From contig NC_133117.1 in NCBI RefSeq assembly GCF_022965805.1, positions 11,990,183 to 12,054,182 of the forward strand: DNA of 64,000 bases, given 5' to 3'. Below the pieces are notes generated by a model. The model was not told where the DNA came from. It saw only the letters and a list, made by a program, of their open reading frames with translations, and did not search any database. The position numbers were made by a program, and so were the translations under genes. Each line of letters begins with the position of its first letter. Positions within the stretch are counted from its first letter, which is position 1. The stretch is from Primulina eburnea (Eukaryota; Streptophyta; Magnoliopsida; Lamiales; Gesneriaceae). Shown here one piece after another: positions 34,278 to 46,344 of this stretch.

Positions 34278-34604
34278 GACCGCGGGTGCGGTCTGCAAGG
34301 GACCGCGAGTGCGGTGTGCTTTCGGCAGTTGCTTTGAAATTCATTATTCAGCTACCGCGGGTGCAGTGTGCAACGGACCGCGGGTGCGGTGTTCATTCGG
34401 AAAATGTAGCGCGGGTACGCTCAAGAATATACCACGGGTGCGGTGTAGCTTCGGGAACTCTTTTAATTTTGTATACACCATAAGCGCGGGTGCGCTCAAG
34501 ACTATACCGCGGGTGCGGTGTAGCTTCAGTAAATTCCTTACATTTTCTGTCTTAAACACTGCAGGAACGTTCCAAATTGTACCGCAGGTGCGGTATTCCT
34601 TCGG
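34278..34604. repeat. ACCGCGGGTGCGGT dyad repeats, internal array of E
   Basis: About five units of the same motif as in E's LTRs, lying between integrase and the extra ORF. Some units vary as GCGCGGGTGCGC. Spacers are AT-rich. Confidence 0.92.
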
Positions 34605-34828
34605 GAATTTTTTTCTTCTCCAATTTTTAGTCCTGAAAAGAAATAATTGGAATTCATTAGATTTGGGAAGATACAAACACACACTATACTAAAAGTACAC
34701 AACCAAAAATAATCATAATACAAAAAAAAAAAAAATCAAAACCAAAATGCAATAGAGAAACAAAAATTTGGGTTGCCTCCCAATAAGCGCTTGGTTTAAC
34801 GTCTTCAGCCCAACTATCATTTTTCTGA

Positions 34829-36085
34829 TCAGTTTGGTTCGCTCAGCTTGACACTGTCGATATTCCTTACTTTAGTCCCATAGTACGGCTTAACCCGCTG
34901 TCTGTTGACTTTGAAGGTTCTCCCATCACTGCATTTTAACTCGATAGCCCCATTCTGAGACACCGTTTCCACAACAAACGGCCCTGACCAACGCGACTTT
35001 AGCTTACCAGGGAACAACTTCAGACGAGAGTTAAACAGTAGTACTTGTTGTCCTGGTTTGAGCTCCCTTCTTACAATGATTTTGTCATGCCACTTCTTAG
35101 TTTTCTCTTTGTAGATCTTGGCATTCTCATATGCTTCGTTTCGGAATTCATCCATCTCGCTCAACTGCAGTTTTCTAACGTCACCAGAAGCTTTCAAATC
35201 AAAATTTAATTTCTTCACAGCCCAAAATGCTCTATGCTCCAACTCCAATGGCAGATGACATGCTTTCTCAAACACTAGCCTATAGGGAGACATCCCAATA
35301 GGCGTCTTGAATGTAGTCCGATAAGCCCATAACGCATCATCCAACTTCATAGCCCAATCTCTCCGGTTGGTGTTGACAGTCTTTTCCAGTATTTGCTTAA
35401 TTTCCCGGTTTGATACTTCAGCTTGTCCATTCGACTGAGGATGATATGCTAGTGCCACTTTGTGCTTCACATTGTATTTAGCCAAAAGTGAGTTGAAAAT
35501 TCTATTGCAAAAATGCGTACCTTCGTCACTTATGATGGCTCTCGGTGTTCCAAACCTAGTGAAGATGTTCTTGTGCACAAACTTAACTACAACACAAGCA
35601 TCATTAGTACTGGTGGCGATTGCATCCACCCATTTCGAAACATAATCTACAGCTAATAATATATAAGATTGACCAAAAGAAGGGGGAAAGGGTCCCATGA
35701 AATATATGCCCCAGACATCAAAAAGTTCTACTTCCAAAATATTTGTCAGTGGCAATCCGTGACGCCTAGAGATGTTTCCTAACCTTTGGCACCTATCACT
35801 TGATTTCACTAAGGTATAGCTATCCTTAAACAAAGTAGGCCAGAAAAAACCTGATTGCAATACCTTAGCTGCAGTTCGTGTCGCTCCAAAATGTCCACCG
35901 TATGCGGATGAATGACATAGCTCAAGAATTTGGTGTGCTTCGACACCGTCAACACATCTCCTAATCACTTGGTCAGCACATCTCTTATACACACAAGAAT
36001 CATCCCAGAAGAAAATTTTGATATCATGGAAGAACTTATTTTTCTGATGGTGATTCAGATCTGGAGGAAGAATACCACAAGACAA
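34829..36085 (-). pseudogene. E integrase, catalytically damaged
   Basis: A 418-residue open frame. The zinc region has [15 protein letters not shown] but only one of the usual paired Cys (SSDRCQRLG, where a CxxC is expected). In the core the first catalytic Asp is Tyr ([11 protein letters not shown]; codon TAT for GAT). The second survives ([11 protein letters not shown]), as does the Glu ([12 protein letters not shown]). The C-terminal domain includes [20 protein letters not shown] and [10 protein letters not shown]. The frame start is artificial, since it continues from RNase H after a break near 36090. A folded protein could be made, but strand transfer should fail. Confidence 0.9.
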
Positions 36086-36105
36086 AAATTCGCAATGTCA
36101 GAAAA

Positions 36106-36864
36106 TCAAGGGAGTACTGAACTTACCTCAAAAAGTTGTTCGTCTGGAAATGCTTCTTTTATGATTCCTTCATATTTTTTATCTTCAAGTTCGAATCGTG
36201 ACAAGTGATCAGCTACTTGATTTTCACACCCCTTTCTATCTTTAACTTCAAAATCAAACTCTTGGAGCATTAAGATCCACCTCATCAAGCGTGGTTTTGC
36301 ATCCTTTTTGGCAAATAGATATCGAATAACTGCATGGTCAGTGAAAACAATTACCTTCGTTCCAACCAAGTAAGGTCTAAACTTGTCAAATGCAAATACT
36401 ACTGCAAGCATCTCCTTTTCAGTATTTGTGTAATTTTGTTGTGCAGCATCCATGGTTCGACTTGCATAGTAGATTGATATAAAAAATTTATCACGCCTTT
36501 GGCCCAACACCACACCTACTGCATAATCACTAGCATCGCACATCAATTCGAAGGGCTCCTTCCAATATGGTACTATCATGATTGGTGCTGTCACCAATGC
36601 CTTCTTGATCTTCTCAAATGCCTGCAGACAATCATCATTAAAAATGAAAGTGGATTCCTTTTCAAGAAAATTACACAAAGGTTTAGAAATCTTAGAAAAA
36701 TCTTTGATAAATCTACGATAAAAGCCGGCGTGTCCTAAGAAACTCCTTATCCCTTTGATGTTCTTCGGTGGTGGAAGCTTTTCAATTGCAACCACTTTGG
36801 CTCTGTCTACCTCTAATCCCTTTGAAGACACTTTATGTCCAAGAACAATACCCTCTTGAACCAT
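36106..36864 (-). pseudogene. E RNase H
   Basis: A 252-residue frame read in continuation of RT after one nonsense codon. It has the RT connection (FLGHAGFYRRFIKDFSKIS) and RNase H with all four acidic residues visible: MCDASD, NTEKEML, VFTDHA and VADHLSR. It ends after DEQLFEVSSVLP, a frame break away from integrase at about 36090-36106. It would degrade RNA in the RNA-DNA hybrid during reverse transcription. Confidence 0.88.
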
Positions 36865-36876
36865 AAAATGACACTT

Positions 36877-38949
36877 TTACCAATTAAGAACTAAGTTCTT
36901 TTCTTGACATCTCTGCAAAACAAGGGAAATGTTATGTAAACAGTGATCAAATGAAGAGCCAAATACCGAGAAATCATCCATGAAGACTTCCATGATTTCC
37001 TCCACCATGTATGCAAAAATGGCCATCATACACCTCTGAAAAGTAGCAGGTGCATTACATAGCCCAAAAGGAATCCTTCTAAAAGCAAACGTGACATAAG
37101 GACACGTGAAAGTTGTCTTCTCTTGATCCTCCGGAGCTATAGCAATCTGGTTATAACCTGAATAACCATCTAAGAAACAGTAGTTACAATAACCAGCAAG
37201 TCTATCAAGCATTTGGTCAATAAAAGGTAATGGAAAATGATCTTTTCGTGTGGCATTGTTCAACTTCCTATAATCAGTACATACTCGCCATCCAGTCACA
37301 GTACGAGTAGATATTAGTTCATCATTTTCATTCTTTACCACAGTTATTCCACCCTTTTTAGGCATTACTTGCATAGGAGACACCCAACTGCTGTCAGAAA
37401 TAGCATAAATAACTCCAGCATTTAACAATTTCAACACTTCATTTTTCACTACCTCTTTCATGGCTGGATTAAGCCTCCTTTGATGATCTAAATAAGGAGC
37501 ATATGACTCCTCCATTAAAATACTATGCATGCATATGGTAGGACTAATCCTCTTGATATCAGAAATCGACCACCCAAATGCAGTTTTAAATTTCCTCAAC
37601 ACTCTCAACAATTTTTCTTTTTCATCTAAAGTAAGAGAGGAAGAGATAATTGCCGGATATGTCGAATTCTCACCCAAGAAAGCATAACAAAGATGGCTTG
37701 GCAATTCCTTCAAAACAGGGGATGAAGGTATAATTTCTGAACACTTGTCCTCTTCCAAATTTTCATGTGCAGCTTCCTTCACCTTTGGCAACTCCTCAAG
37801 AGCCAAAAGTTGTTCCCTCAATTTCCAATCATCATTCCCAACTCTACTCACAGCACTAGAAAGGCATATTTCTAATGGATCTTTTACTGTATGACTTATA
37901 TCAATCTCAGCAACACAAGATTCAACAATATCAATGCTTTTACAAGTACTCACCTCGTCATTACCTTTAATAGCCTTATAGATGTTGAATATCACAGCTT
38001 CTCCACCAACTCTCAAGGTGAGTTCTCCTTTGTGTACATCTATCAATGCTTTTCCAGTGGCCAAGAAGGGTCGCCCAAAAATCAATGGAGCATCTTGATC
38101 TTTTTCCATATCAAGTATTACAAAATCAGCAGGGAAGATAAACTTGTCAGTTTTTACCAAAACATCTTCAACAATTCCATGAGGATAAGTGAGTGACCAA
38201 TTCGCAAGTTGCAAAGTTATAGTGGTTGGTTTTACCTCTCCAAGCTTCAAGTCCCTATAAGTAGAAAATGGCATAAGATTAATACTTGCTCCAAGATCAC
38301 ATAAAGCTTTATTAACTTGAGTACCACCAATAATGCAAGGTATAGTAAAACTCTCTGGATCTTTGAGTTTCTGTGGTAGCTTCTTTTGGAGAATGGCGCT
38401 ACACTCTTCGGTCAACTTCACTGTCTCAAACTCTTGCAACCTCCTCTTCTTTGACATCACATCTTTGATGAACTTTGCATAGTTTGGCATTTGCTCTAAA
38501 GCATCAGCAGATGGAATATTGATGTGAATCTTCTTGAAAATCTCCAAAAAATTTGTAAATTGATCATCCAATTTCTTCTTTTTGAACCTCTGCGGATATG
38601 GAAGAGTTGGCTTAAATACCGGAGGTTGTTCAACTTCAACTTCAGCTTTGGATCCCTCAGTTTCCTCTTTTTCAACGGTCTTCTCATTTCCCTCATTCTC
38701 TTTGGATTTTTGTACCTCTAGTTCTTTTCCACTTCTCAAAGTTACAGCTTTGCATTGATCCTTTGGATTCACTTCAGTAATACTTTGGAATTGACCTTTA
38801 TTTTGATCTCTCAATGCATTAGCCAATTGTCCAATCTGTGTCTCCAATGATTTCATTGTGGCACCCATATTTCCCATGTGAGTTTCCACGCCAACAAGAC
38901 GAGATTCAGTCATAGCCATCCTTTTACTAGATTCCAACAAATGTCCCAA
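36877..38949 (-). CDS. E protease and reverse transcriptase
   Basis: A 690-residue frame. The N-terminal linker has ETHMGNMGATMKSLETQIGQ and CKAVTLRSGKELE, typical of Athila. Protease centres on LGASINLMPFSTYRDL (Asp-Leu-Gly-Ala-Ser form, the usual one in this lineage) and PLIFGRPFLATG. RT follows with VMPKKGGITVV, VCTDYRKLNNATRKDHFPLP, FLDGYSGYNQI, PFGLCNAPATFQ and FMDDFSVFG, the catalytic Asp pair being intact. It ends at TAA after NLVLNW, where related proteins have Glu. The frame overlaps the end of gag by 23 bases in another phase, so gag and pol are separated by a frameshift. The first Met need not be the true start. Confidence 0.9.
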   Translation of the reverse strand: MGHLLESSKRMAMTESRLVGVETHMGNMGATMKSLETQIGQLANALRDQNKGQFQSITEVNPKDQCKAVTLRSGKELEVQKSKENEGNEKTVEKEETEGSKAEVEVEQPPVFKPTLPYPQRFKKKKLDDQFTNFLEIFKKIHINIPSADALEQMPNYAKFIKDVMSKKRRLQEFETVKLTEECSAILQKKLPQKLKDPESFTIPCIIGGTQVNKALCDLGASINLMPFSTYRDLKLGEVKPTTITLQLANWSLTYPHGIVEDVLVKTDKFIFPADFVILDMEKDQDAPLIFGRPFLATGKALIDVHKGELTLRVGGEAVIFNIYKAIKGNDEVSTCKSIDIVESCVAEIDISHTVKDPLEICLSSAVSRVGNDDWKLREQLLALEELPKVKEAAHENLEEDKCSEIIPSSPVLKELPSHLCYAFLGENSTYPAIISSSLTLDEKEKLLRVLRKFKTAFGWSISDIKRISPTICMHSILMEESYAPYLDHQRRLNPAMKEVVKNEVLKLLNAGVIYAISDSSWVSPMQVMPKKGGITVVKNENDELISTRTVTGWRVCTDYRKLNNATRKDHFPLPFIDQMLDRLAGYCNYCFLDGYSGYNQIAIAPEDQEKTTFTCPYVTFAFRRIPFGLCNAPATFQRCMMAIFAYMVEEIMEVFMDDFSVFGSSFDHCLHNISLVLQRCQEKNLVLNW

Positions 38950-40078
38950 CTAGATCCTCAAGTGAAGGTTTTCCTTCCCCCTTTGGTGTATTGAACCCCG
39001 GTGGAGGATTCAACACATTCTTATTATTAGCATATGAAAAATTTTCATGATTTCTCAAACCAGGATGATAAGTGTTAGGGGGAGGGTTACCTCGATATCC
39101 TCCGTAGCCACCAAAATTCCTATTATTGATATAATGAGCCTCATCAGGAATATGTGGTTCTTCAGTAACAACAGATGCATTTTCAACCTCTGATGTACTA
39201 GCCTTATTCATTGCTGCAATTTGAGTTGTTAAAGCTGAAACTTGAGCGGTGAGTGATGTAATAGGATCTATGGCATAAATTCCAGCTTGCTTCTTTACTC
39301 TTGACCTCTCAGACGGCCACTGATAATTGTTAATGGTCATCTGTTCAAGCAAATCATATGCTTGATCAGGTGATTTTGCAAATATCGTGCCACCAGCTGC
39401 TGCATCCATAGTGCCTCTTGTTTGTCCATTCAAACCATTGTAAAACAATTCAATTTGTACCCAATCTTCAAAACCATGGTTTGGACACCTCCTCAACAAC
39501 TCCTTATACCGTTCCCATGCCTCATATAATTGCTCAAAGTCAGTCTGCCTAAAAGTACTTATCTCAATTTTCAACTGTGCAGACTTCGCAGGTGGAAAAT
39601 ATTTAGCAAGAAACTTGGTTGCTAACTCCTGCCATGTAGTGATACTCCCCAAAGGAAGCGATTGGAGCCATCCTCTTGCTTGGTCCCTAAGAGAAAAAAG
39701 AAACAAGCGCAATCGAATTATATCATCAGAAACACCATTTATTTTTACCGTGTCAGTGATTTCAAGGAATGTTCTGAGATGTAGATGAGGATCTGCAGTA
39801 GCTGCTCCCCCAAACTGATTCTGTTGAACCATGTTTATCAATGCGGGCTTGAGCTCAAAGTTGTTTGCATTAATAGTCCCTCGTGCTATGCCCGAGTAAT
39901 GAGCATTTAATACCGGTCTAAAATGATCTCTGATGGGTATTGCAGGGGGTGGATTTTCATTATCTCTGTTATCAGCCATTGCTCGAATCTCTTCTCTTCT
40001 TGCCTTTCTTAATCTTCTTGTGGTTCTTTCGATCTCAGGATCAAAGATAAGCAAGTCAAGATTTTGCGATCTTCGCAT
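38927..40078 (-). CDS. E gag
   Basis: A 383-residue frame starting MRRSQNLDLLIFDPEIERTT. The gag core spans about residues 85-250: FLEITDTVKINGVSDDIIRL, WLQSLPLGSITTWQEL, FLAKYFPPAKSAQLK, LYEAWERYKELLRRC and FYNGLNGQTRGTMDAAAGG. This is the Athila-type nucleocapsid precursor without a zinc knuckle. It ends SLEDLVGTFVGI at the frameshift before pol. It opens about 120 bp inside the primer-binding site. No internal stop, so gag alone could be made. Confidence 0.9.
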   Translation of the reverse strand: MRRSQNLDLLIFDPEIERTTRRLRKARREEIRAMADNRDNENPPPAIPIRDHFRPVLNAHYSGIARGTINANNFELKPALINMVQQNQFGGAATADPHLHLRTFLEITDTVKINGVSDDIIRLRLFLFSLRDQARGWLQSLPLGSITTWQELATKFLAKYFPPAKSAQLKIEISTFRQTDFEQLYEAWERYKELLRRCPNHGFEDWVQIELFYNGLNGQTRGTMDAAAGGTIFAKSPDQAYDLLEQMTINNYQWPSERSRVKKQAGIYAIDPITSLTAQVSALTTQIAAMNKASTSEVENASVVTEEPHIPDEAHYINNRNFGGYGGYRGNPPPNTYHPGLRNHENFSYANNKNVLNPPPGFNTPKGEGKPSLEDLVGTFVGI

Positions 40079-40196
40079 GCACTGTTAAACAAAGATAAGA
40101 AAAAAAATCAATGTTTAATGTAAAACAGCAAAAACAGCTCTAAATTAAAATCTAGACTAATTGGTAACAATACTAATATAAATTTATAATAAACAC

Positions 40197-40214
40197 TCCC
40201 CGGCAACGGCGCCA
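40197..40214 (-). promoter_or_regulatory. Primer-binding site of E, tRNA-Asp type
   Basis: The minus strand reads TGGCGCCGTTGCCGGGGA, the Athila/Tat primer site, six bases inside the 5' LTR edge at 40221. The same site occurs in element D at 55485-55502. Confidence 0.9.
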
Positions 40215-40220
40215 AAAACT

Positions 40221-41517
40221 TGTTGCACGTTTTCTTGATTGCTCGCAAGTGCACGACGTCAAGTTATAGTAAAATATAATTTTGAGTACAAGTGTCGATC
40301 CCACGAGGAATGTATTTCTAAACTTATATTAGTGCTTCTAATTGAAATAGTCTCGACTTTATTTAGAATAATCAATTGACATATTTGTTTGCACCAATAA
40401 CTAGATTGAAAATAAATTTAATTATAGTACCAAATAGTAGTAAACAACAATGGAATAAAAGATCAAGAGGTCCGATTTCACGCAACTATCCACCATATGT
40501 TATTTTGTGTAGCTATATTATAAATGTCCTTCTTATTCATTAGCCAAGAATTCTAAATTATCTACTCCATCTTCCGATTGCTAAGTAGATACTAATTATC
40601 TAACAAAGGATTGTAATGTCCCCGTCAACAATATATAATTAAATAACACAATAAGCAATAACTTCTTTTAATGGCTTCAATATCAATATATGTCCTCCCG
40701 AACTATATAAATACCATCGATGTATTTTTCCTTTCTTGTTTATAAATTCCCTTTTCCAAGTGATAAATTTTAAACATAAGAATCATTCAAGCTAAGGCCA
40801 GTAAAATGAAAGCATTAAGATTTGAAAAATACAAATGAACAATAAGGAAAACTTATATAGCATAATTCATAAATCCCAACACATGGTTTCTAGTCTTGTT
40901 CCATCTTTCCTCTAGAAATAAGAATTAGTTCATAATAATACAAACAACACAACATCACATGAATCTTAAACAAGACATATTAAATAAAAATAAAGAAAGA
41001 ATAACTTAGAACAAGAGTTTGGTGTGCAAGATATTTCTCTCCAGAAGTGTGCAAGAGATTTCCTAAGAATGATGCACTTGGATCTTCAATCTTCTAGCCT
41101 CCACTAATCTTCCCTTGGATCCTCAATACCCTAGATAGTAAATAATAGAAGCCTTTTATAGTCCTAGACAAGTCTTTGCACGCAAAACACAAAAGTCATC
41201 AACTCCCATGCGTAGCACACCAAATTTCATAATTTCCGGACTTTGTCTGTCAAAGACCGCGGGTGCGGTACAGCTTCGGCAAAAATTCTTGCACATTGAC
41301 CGTGGGTGCGGTCTCTTTGTTAGCGCGGGAGCGCTGCAGCTTCGGCCTTTTTTTATCTTTTACACTTCCAATTCAACAATTTACTACTCCAAATTCTCAT
41401 TCTAAGCTTCCAAACTATAACAACAAAAACAACAACAAATCACTTAAAACCTGCTCAAGAATCACAAAATTCCAAGTTAAAAACAAGTAATAAAAGTACA
41501 ATAAATTTCACTTATCA
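40221..41517 (-). mobile_element. 5' LTR of E
   Basis: 1297 bp, TGTTGCACG to CACTTATCA on the plus strand, followed by the duplication ACTTC. It is near-identical to the interrupted 3' LTR except for scattered substitutions and about 91 bp fewer dyad repeats (41255-41345). Confidence 0.93.
41255..41345. repeat. Dyad repeats in E 5' LTR
   Basis: The ACCGCGGGTGCGGT array reduced to about one and a half units, against three units in the 3' LTR. Confidence 0.9.
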
Positions 41518-41522
41518 ACTTC

Positions 41523-41718
41523 CACCAATCTAAGGAGGCCACAATAGTTTATGAGAAAAAGTAGGAGTGAATAAGCGAGCCAAACTCTATCAAAAATCAT
41601 ATGGTTACACGGAATCTCTATCATCATTGTCTCAAATCGAGATCCAGAGTTCACATCAAGACTATGGAAAAATTTACCAGAATGTTTTGGAATGAAACTA
41701 AACTTCAGCAAAACTGCA
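41523..41718 (+). pseudogene. Fossil gypsy G integrase, piece 2
   Basis: Continues piece 1 across E. Degraded codons are followed by LSKIIWLHGISIIIVSNRDP, then EFTSRLWKNLPECFGMKLNF. The second catalytic Asp block reads SNRD where gypsy integrases have SDRD, so that Asp is Asn. The reading breaks at LTR B2 near 41718 and resumes near 46345. Confidence 0.8.
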
Positions 41719-44700
41719 CATCTAGAGACGAACCGTGTCTTAAAATAATATTATTTTAATATTTGCGGAAAAATTTAAAATTTTCTTATTAAATAATGTT
41801 ATTATAAATATAAATCGCAAAATAAATAACGGTTACCACGCATACTAAAATAATATTAATATTAAAATTCTATCATCTTAAATATGACAACCATAAAATC
41901 CCAATTTAAAAGCATCCACCATAATTTGAAAATGTCTAACTTATATAGAAATTTTAGCATGCTAGTCCCAAAAATCAGTGCAATAAAATTTGAGAAAATA
42001 GTTTTAAACGTGCATAAATAAAATCCCATAAACTAGAAGGTCCTCGGGTTTGCATAGCCACTGGCCCGAGACTGTTCACTGGTCATCGCCTCTCGTCTCC
42101 TCTACTATATCATCTGCATTGATTAAGTACAGTGAGCCTAATGACTCAGCATGCATAAATCGCGAATAACAAGTAATACGTAATAAAATCAATGCAATTT
42201 AAACTTAGTTCGTGCGTAAAATATTATAATCATAAATATTTATAAGGTGACTTTCTTGCATAAACCATTCATAAAAATAATAAATCATATTTCATACTTT
42301 TCATGCATAATCGTAAACGTAAATAATTTTTTGTAGAGTTTTGTTTAACGCAAGTAGCCCAAAACATAAATCGTTTGATCAAACTAAACAACAATACTAG
42401 GTTGGCAGGGATCACCACAGCTCTTGGACTGGATGTCCGCTCCCAAACATAACATAATTCCTCCGAAGAGGTTGGAGAGGTCCCCGGACACATTCTCTGG
42501 CTTCCAAACCCGTAACATAATTTGGCCACAAAACAAATTGCATACCTCAAAAATAATTGTTTTGCACGTCATACATACTTACGGATATCGTGAACCTCGT
42601 TGGATTGTCCTGGACATGCTTCCACAAATTTATAATTTAACCAATCAACTATAGCCCCGAAGGCTCACTCGGACAGATACTATTCTCGGATTAAATAAAT
42701 AACTTACGACTTGCCAAACGACTCAATACTCAAACCATACTTAGCCAACATCCTAACCCACTGTCCAAGAGCCTAAGACAACCCCGAACCATGACAAAAA
42801 CCCTTAAACCATGAACAACACCCAACGCCTGAAAACGACTCATGGAGACAAAATACGACCCATATACGCTTCTCACGACTTCACGCCTAAACCAACGTGA
42901 ACAGGACCCGAAACAAGCCCTACACTCGAACCTTATACTCAACTTAAGCCCCTGGTCCAGCCCAAACCTGTGCCCAAGTCACACAAAACCAGTAAGACCC
43001 TGACAGCCCCTCATGTGAGGGCCAATTCTGTTCAGCTGTAGTTTTTCTGGTTCCAGCCACCTATCTGCCACTACAGGCCATGAAACATCATAACAAGACT
43101 CATCCTAGGACCCTAAGAAATTCCCCAAACTATAGACAAGAACCATAGTCCAACCATATGCTGAACCACAAGATCGAACACCTATAGCCCCTTACATGCA
43201 CCTGAACCTGCGCATGTCCGCTTTTTTCTGTCCCAATGCTTTTCCAGTCCAGCCACACCTTGAACAACCTTAACTAGGGTTGTCCTAGGACTCTTAGAGA
43301 CTACCTAAACCGTAGGCCTGAGCCGAAGTCCAGTCCCTGCACTCAACCAAGCGACAAAACCCAAGAACAGCACCTACATACCATTATTCACGCCTCCTAC
43401 TTCCCACGCTAAAAAAAAAGTTGCTGACTGTAAGGCCCGAGATTATATCACTTTAATCCGAGATTATTTAATTTACGAATTTTGGAATGATGAATTAAAT
43501 TCCACGATTTTTATAATTAAGTAGGATTGAAATTGAATTAAAAAAAGTTATTGAGGGCTGAATTGCAAATAGTGAAGAATCCAGGGACTAAAGTGCAAAT
43601 TATGACTTGGTGGGACACTTGTCATGCTTTGACATATAAAAGTTTCAATTCCTTCACTTTCCTCCAGCAAGAACCGAGACAATTTCTCTGAAATTCCCTC
43701 AAAGCATCATTTTTTTTAGAATTTTGATTGTGTGAGTTCGATTATCAGATTTTGATTTCCGGACACGGTACTGTACTCCTCTCATTGACCGCTACAACTG
43801 GATGTAAGTTTTATTGAGTTTTGTTATCATTTGAAATTCTGATATTGGGAGAATTATTATTTGATCATTATTATGTGTTCTGGGAATACTACAAATCGTA
43901 GAATCGAAACCGGATTGAAGAACAGATTGATTATGAAATTGTTATGATTTTCTGATTATATTGATTGAGATTGGACATATTTGGATTATAGACTGATTAC
44001 AAATTGTATCGGATATGGGTTATGATTTGTAATGGATATCTGGTGATATTGTATTGACGGGGTTATCGAGACTGTATCGTTATGTCGTCGAAACATCAGT
44101 TGAATTAGATTGATCAGATTCAGTAATGATTTCGATTGTATCGTGATATCGTTGATATGAATTAGATTGTACCTTGTTCAGATATGGATCAGATTATATA
44201 CTGATTTGAGTATTGATCAGAACAGGTTTTGAATTGAGATATATACTGATATTGTATCTATGTGATTGTCATTGCCAGACTGGGTATGGATAGATCAGAA
44301 TACAAGACTTCGTCTTTGTCAGACCGAGAAGACAAAGGTATAAATAAATGTTGATTCGGGATTGCACAACTCGAGTTAGGTTTGACTTGAGTTTCCCAAA
44401 ATCGCATACTATATTTTATTGCATTGATATTTGCAGATTATCAGATTGATATGTTTAGTCTATTGAATGATAGCAGAGCCAGAGTTTGAGTCTAGGACAG
44501 ATCAGCCTAGCTAGGGCAGAACCGCCAAGTCTTGGACAGAACTGCTAAGACCCTAGACTTGTGGTATACCGATGAGCTTAGATGTAGATCGACGTCTATT
44601 GTAGACACTCGATATAGCATGCCCAAGTCTAAGTCTTTGTCAGAACTGCTAAGACCCTAGACTTACGGTGTATCGATGAGCTTAGATGTAGATCGACGTC

Positions 44701-46206
44701 TATTGTAGACACTCGATACGGCATACCAAAGTCTAAATTAGATCGGGATCCCTAGATTAGAAATAAGATAAGATCAGATAACGTGTCATTGATTCATGTA
44801 GTCAGATTAGATACATGTTTTAATGTTTGGTTATGCTTTTATATATGTTTTATATGATTGCATTTATACATTGTTTATACTGGGATATTTATATCTCACC
44901 GGAGTTATCCGGCTGTTGTCTTGTTTGTATGTGTGCATGGCAACATGTGGGATAAGATCAGGGTCAAGAAGAGAATGAGGCTGGACTAGATAGCGTGGAG
45001 ATCCGGGCTTCAGAAGCAACTTAGGATTCAGTACGGATATGTAGTTGAACCTAGTTGAATTATTGTAGATCATACAATAATTGTATGTTATGTTTAATAT
45101 GTAATTTGAATTTAATTATATTACGTTTCCGCTTTGTATTTAAAAACAAAAATTTAGACCCTGTTTATTCTAATTGTTTGAAATATTCCTAAAGATGATT
45201 AAGGAATGAATTAGCGTCCGGGTCCCCACACTGACCATACCTGGATCACTTACCAGTGTCTAAACACACCCTAATTCATGGCCATACACAGTAGTAGCAG
45301 CCCAGGCGATCCAACCGAAGTCTTCGATCGAGAATCCTCAAGAACACTATATTCTTGCACTAAATTTTCAGAAAACGGTTTCAAATCCGTTTGCATAATT
45401 TCTTGCACATAAAAAATGAATTTTCATGCATGATTTATATCAAAATACATAATATAACATGATCGATGCATTAAAGAAAATTTTAGACATGCCTTTGCAT
45501 TAAAATACACGAATTATCGAATATGGACGCGGGGAAGAACAAAGGACAAACTGAGGGCATTGCGCTGCATTTTTCTTGCTTCAAGGATCTAAAATCCTTC
45601 AGAATAATGGGGTGATGTTTTGGTAATAGTGGTTGCTATAAAAAGGAGCCAAAAGAATCCAATTCACCAATTACGTATTTTATGTGCGTGTGGCTTGTGT
45701 GTGTGTTCAATGTGTGGGTTGTGTGTGGCCGTGGGTTTTATGTCTAGGATATGGCAGGACTCTTGTATTTAAATGGGATAATGATTAGGTTTTTTAGTTT
45801 AATTAAAACACTAATTAAATTTACTATTTTAGCCCTCCAACTTTTGAAATTAAGGGTCCTACAAATTTTAAAATTCTACCAATAAATAAATACTACCCAA
45901 TTTAATTAAGTCATAAAAATAATTATAAAAATATTTTATTTCGCATGGACATATTTAAATCCCTTATTTTCAAGTTTTGTTAATTAAAATACTTTATATT
46001 TCTATTTCACTCGATAAATTAAATATATCCATAAAAATGCTAAAATTTATAAATCTTTTAAAATCCTATTTTCTTGACTTAAAATAAAAATATGACTTAA
46101 AATTTTAACATCTTAATCGTCTATAGTCTTCTTTCCCGGTTCTGTAGCGAGCATTAATTCGTCTGAAAAACTAAACTCGAGAAAACATTTTAAATTACAT
46201 GATAAA

Positions 46207-46255
<49 letters not shown>

Positions 46256-46344
46256 AACACATAACATGCATTGCTTAAATTCTTAACTAAATAAATAAAT
46301 TAATTCAATCATGCATGGAGTTTATGTGTACTAGTTTTTGGGCA
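41719..46344 (-). mobile_element. LTR B2, interrupted by a family-A solo LTR
   Basis: A non-coding LTR-like block inserted into integrase G. Possible target duplication CTGCA/CTGTA (41714-41718 and 46345-46349, one mismatch), so the edges are approximate. The motif AGTGAGCCTAATGACTCAGC (42131-42150) and the phrase 'tgcctttgcattaa' near 45488 resemble LTR B. It is split at 43429-45230 by a solo LTR of family A. A (TA)n tract lies near its right end (about 46208-46251). Confidence 0.55.
43429..45230 (+). mobile_element. Solo LTR, family A, plus orientation
   Basis: TGTAAGGCCCGAG to GGGTCCCCACA, 1802 bp, flanked by CTGAC (43424-43428 and 45231-45235). A TATA box TATAAAAG lies at about 43636-43643. 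It retains the CCGG-N6-CCGG dyad (44899-44912) but has no GC-rich arm-loop-arm array. Two 'gatgtagatcgacgtctattgtagacactcgata' direct repeats of about 120-bp period occur at 44550-44720. Confidence 0.9.

Larger units (their letters stand above)
16288..41517 (-). mobile_element. Athila-like element E (with nested F)
   Basis: Ends TGTTGC...TTATCA, with a perfect 5-bp duplication ACTTC (16283-16287 and 41518-41522). The minus-strand order is 5' LTR (40221-41517), tRNA-Asp-type primer site, gag, protease-RT, RNase H, integrase, a dyad repeat array, an extra ORF region, polypurine tract and 3' LTR (16288-16756 plus 30132-31050). The DLGASINLMP protease, the FMDD RT and the extra 3' ORF fit the Athila lineage. 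Several inactivating changes are present. Element F sits within its 3' LTR. Confidence 0.92.
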
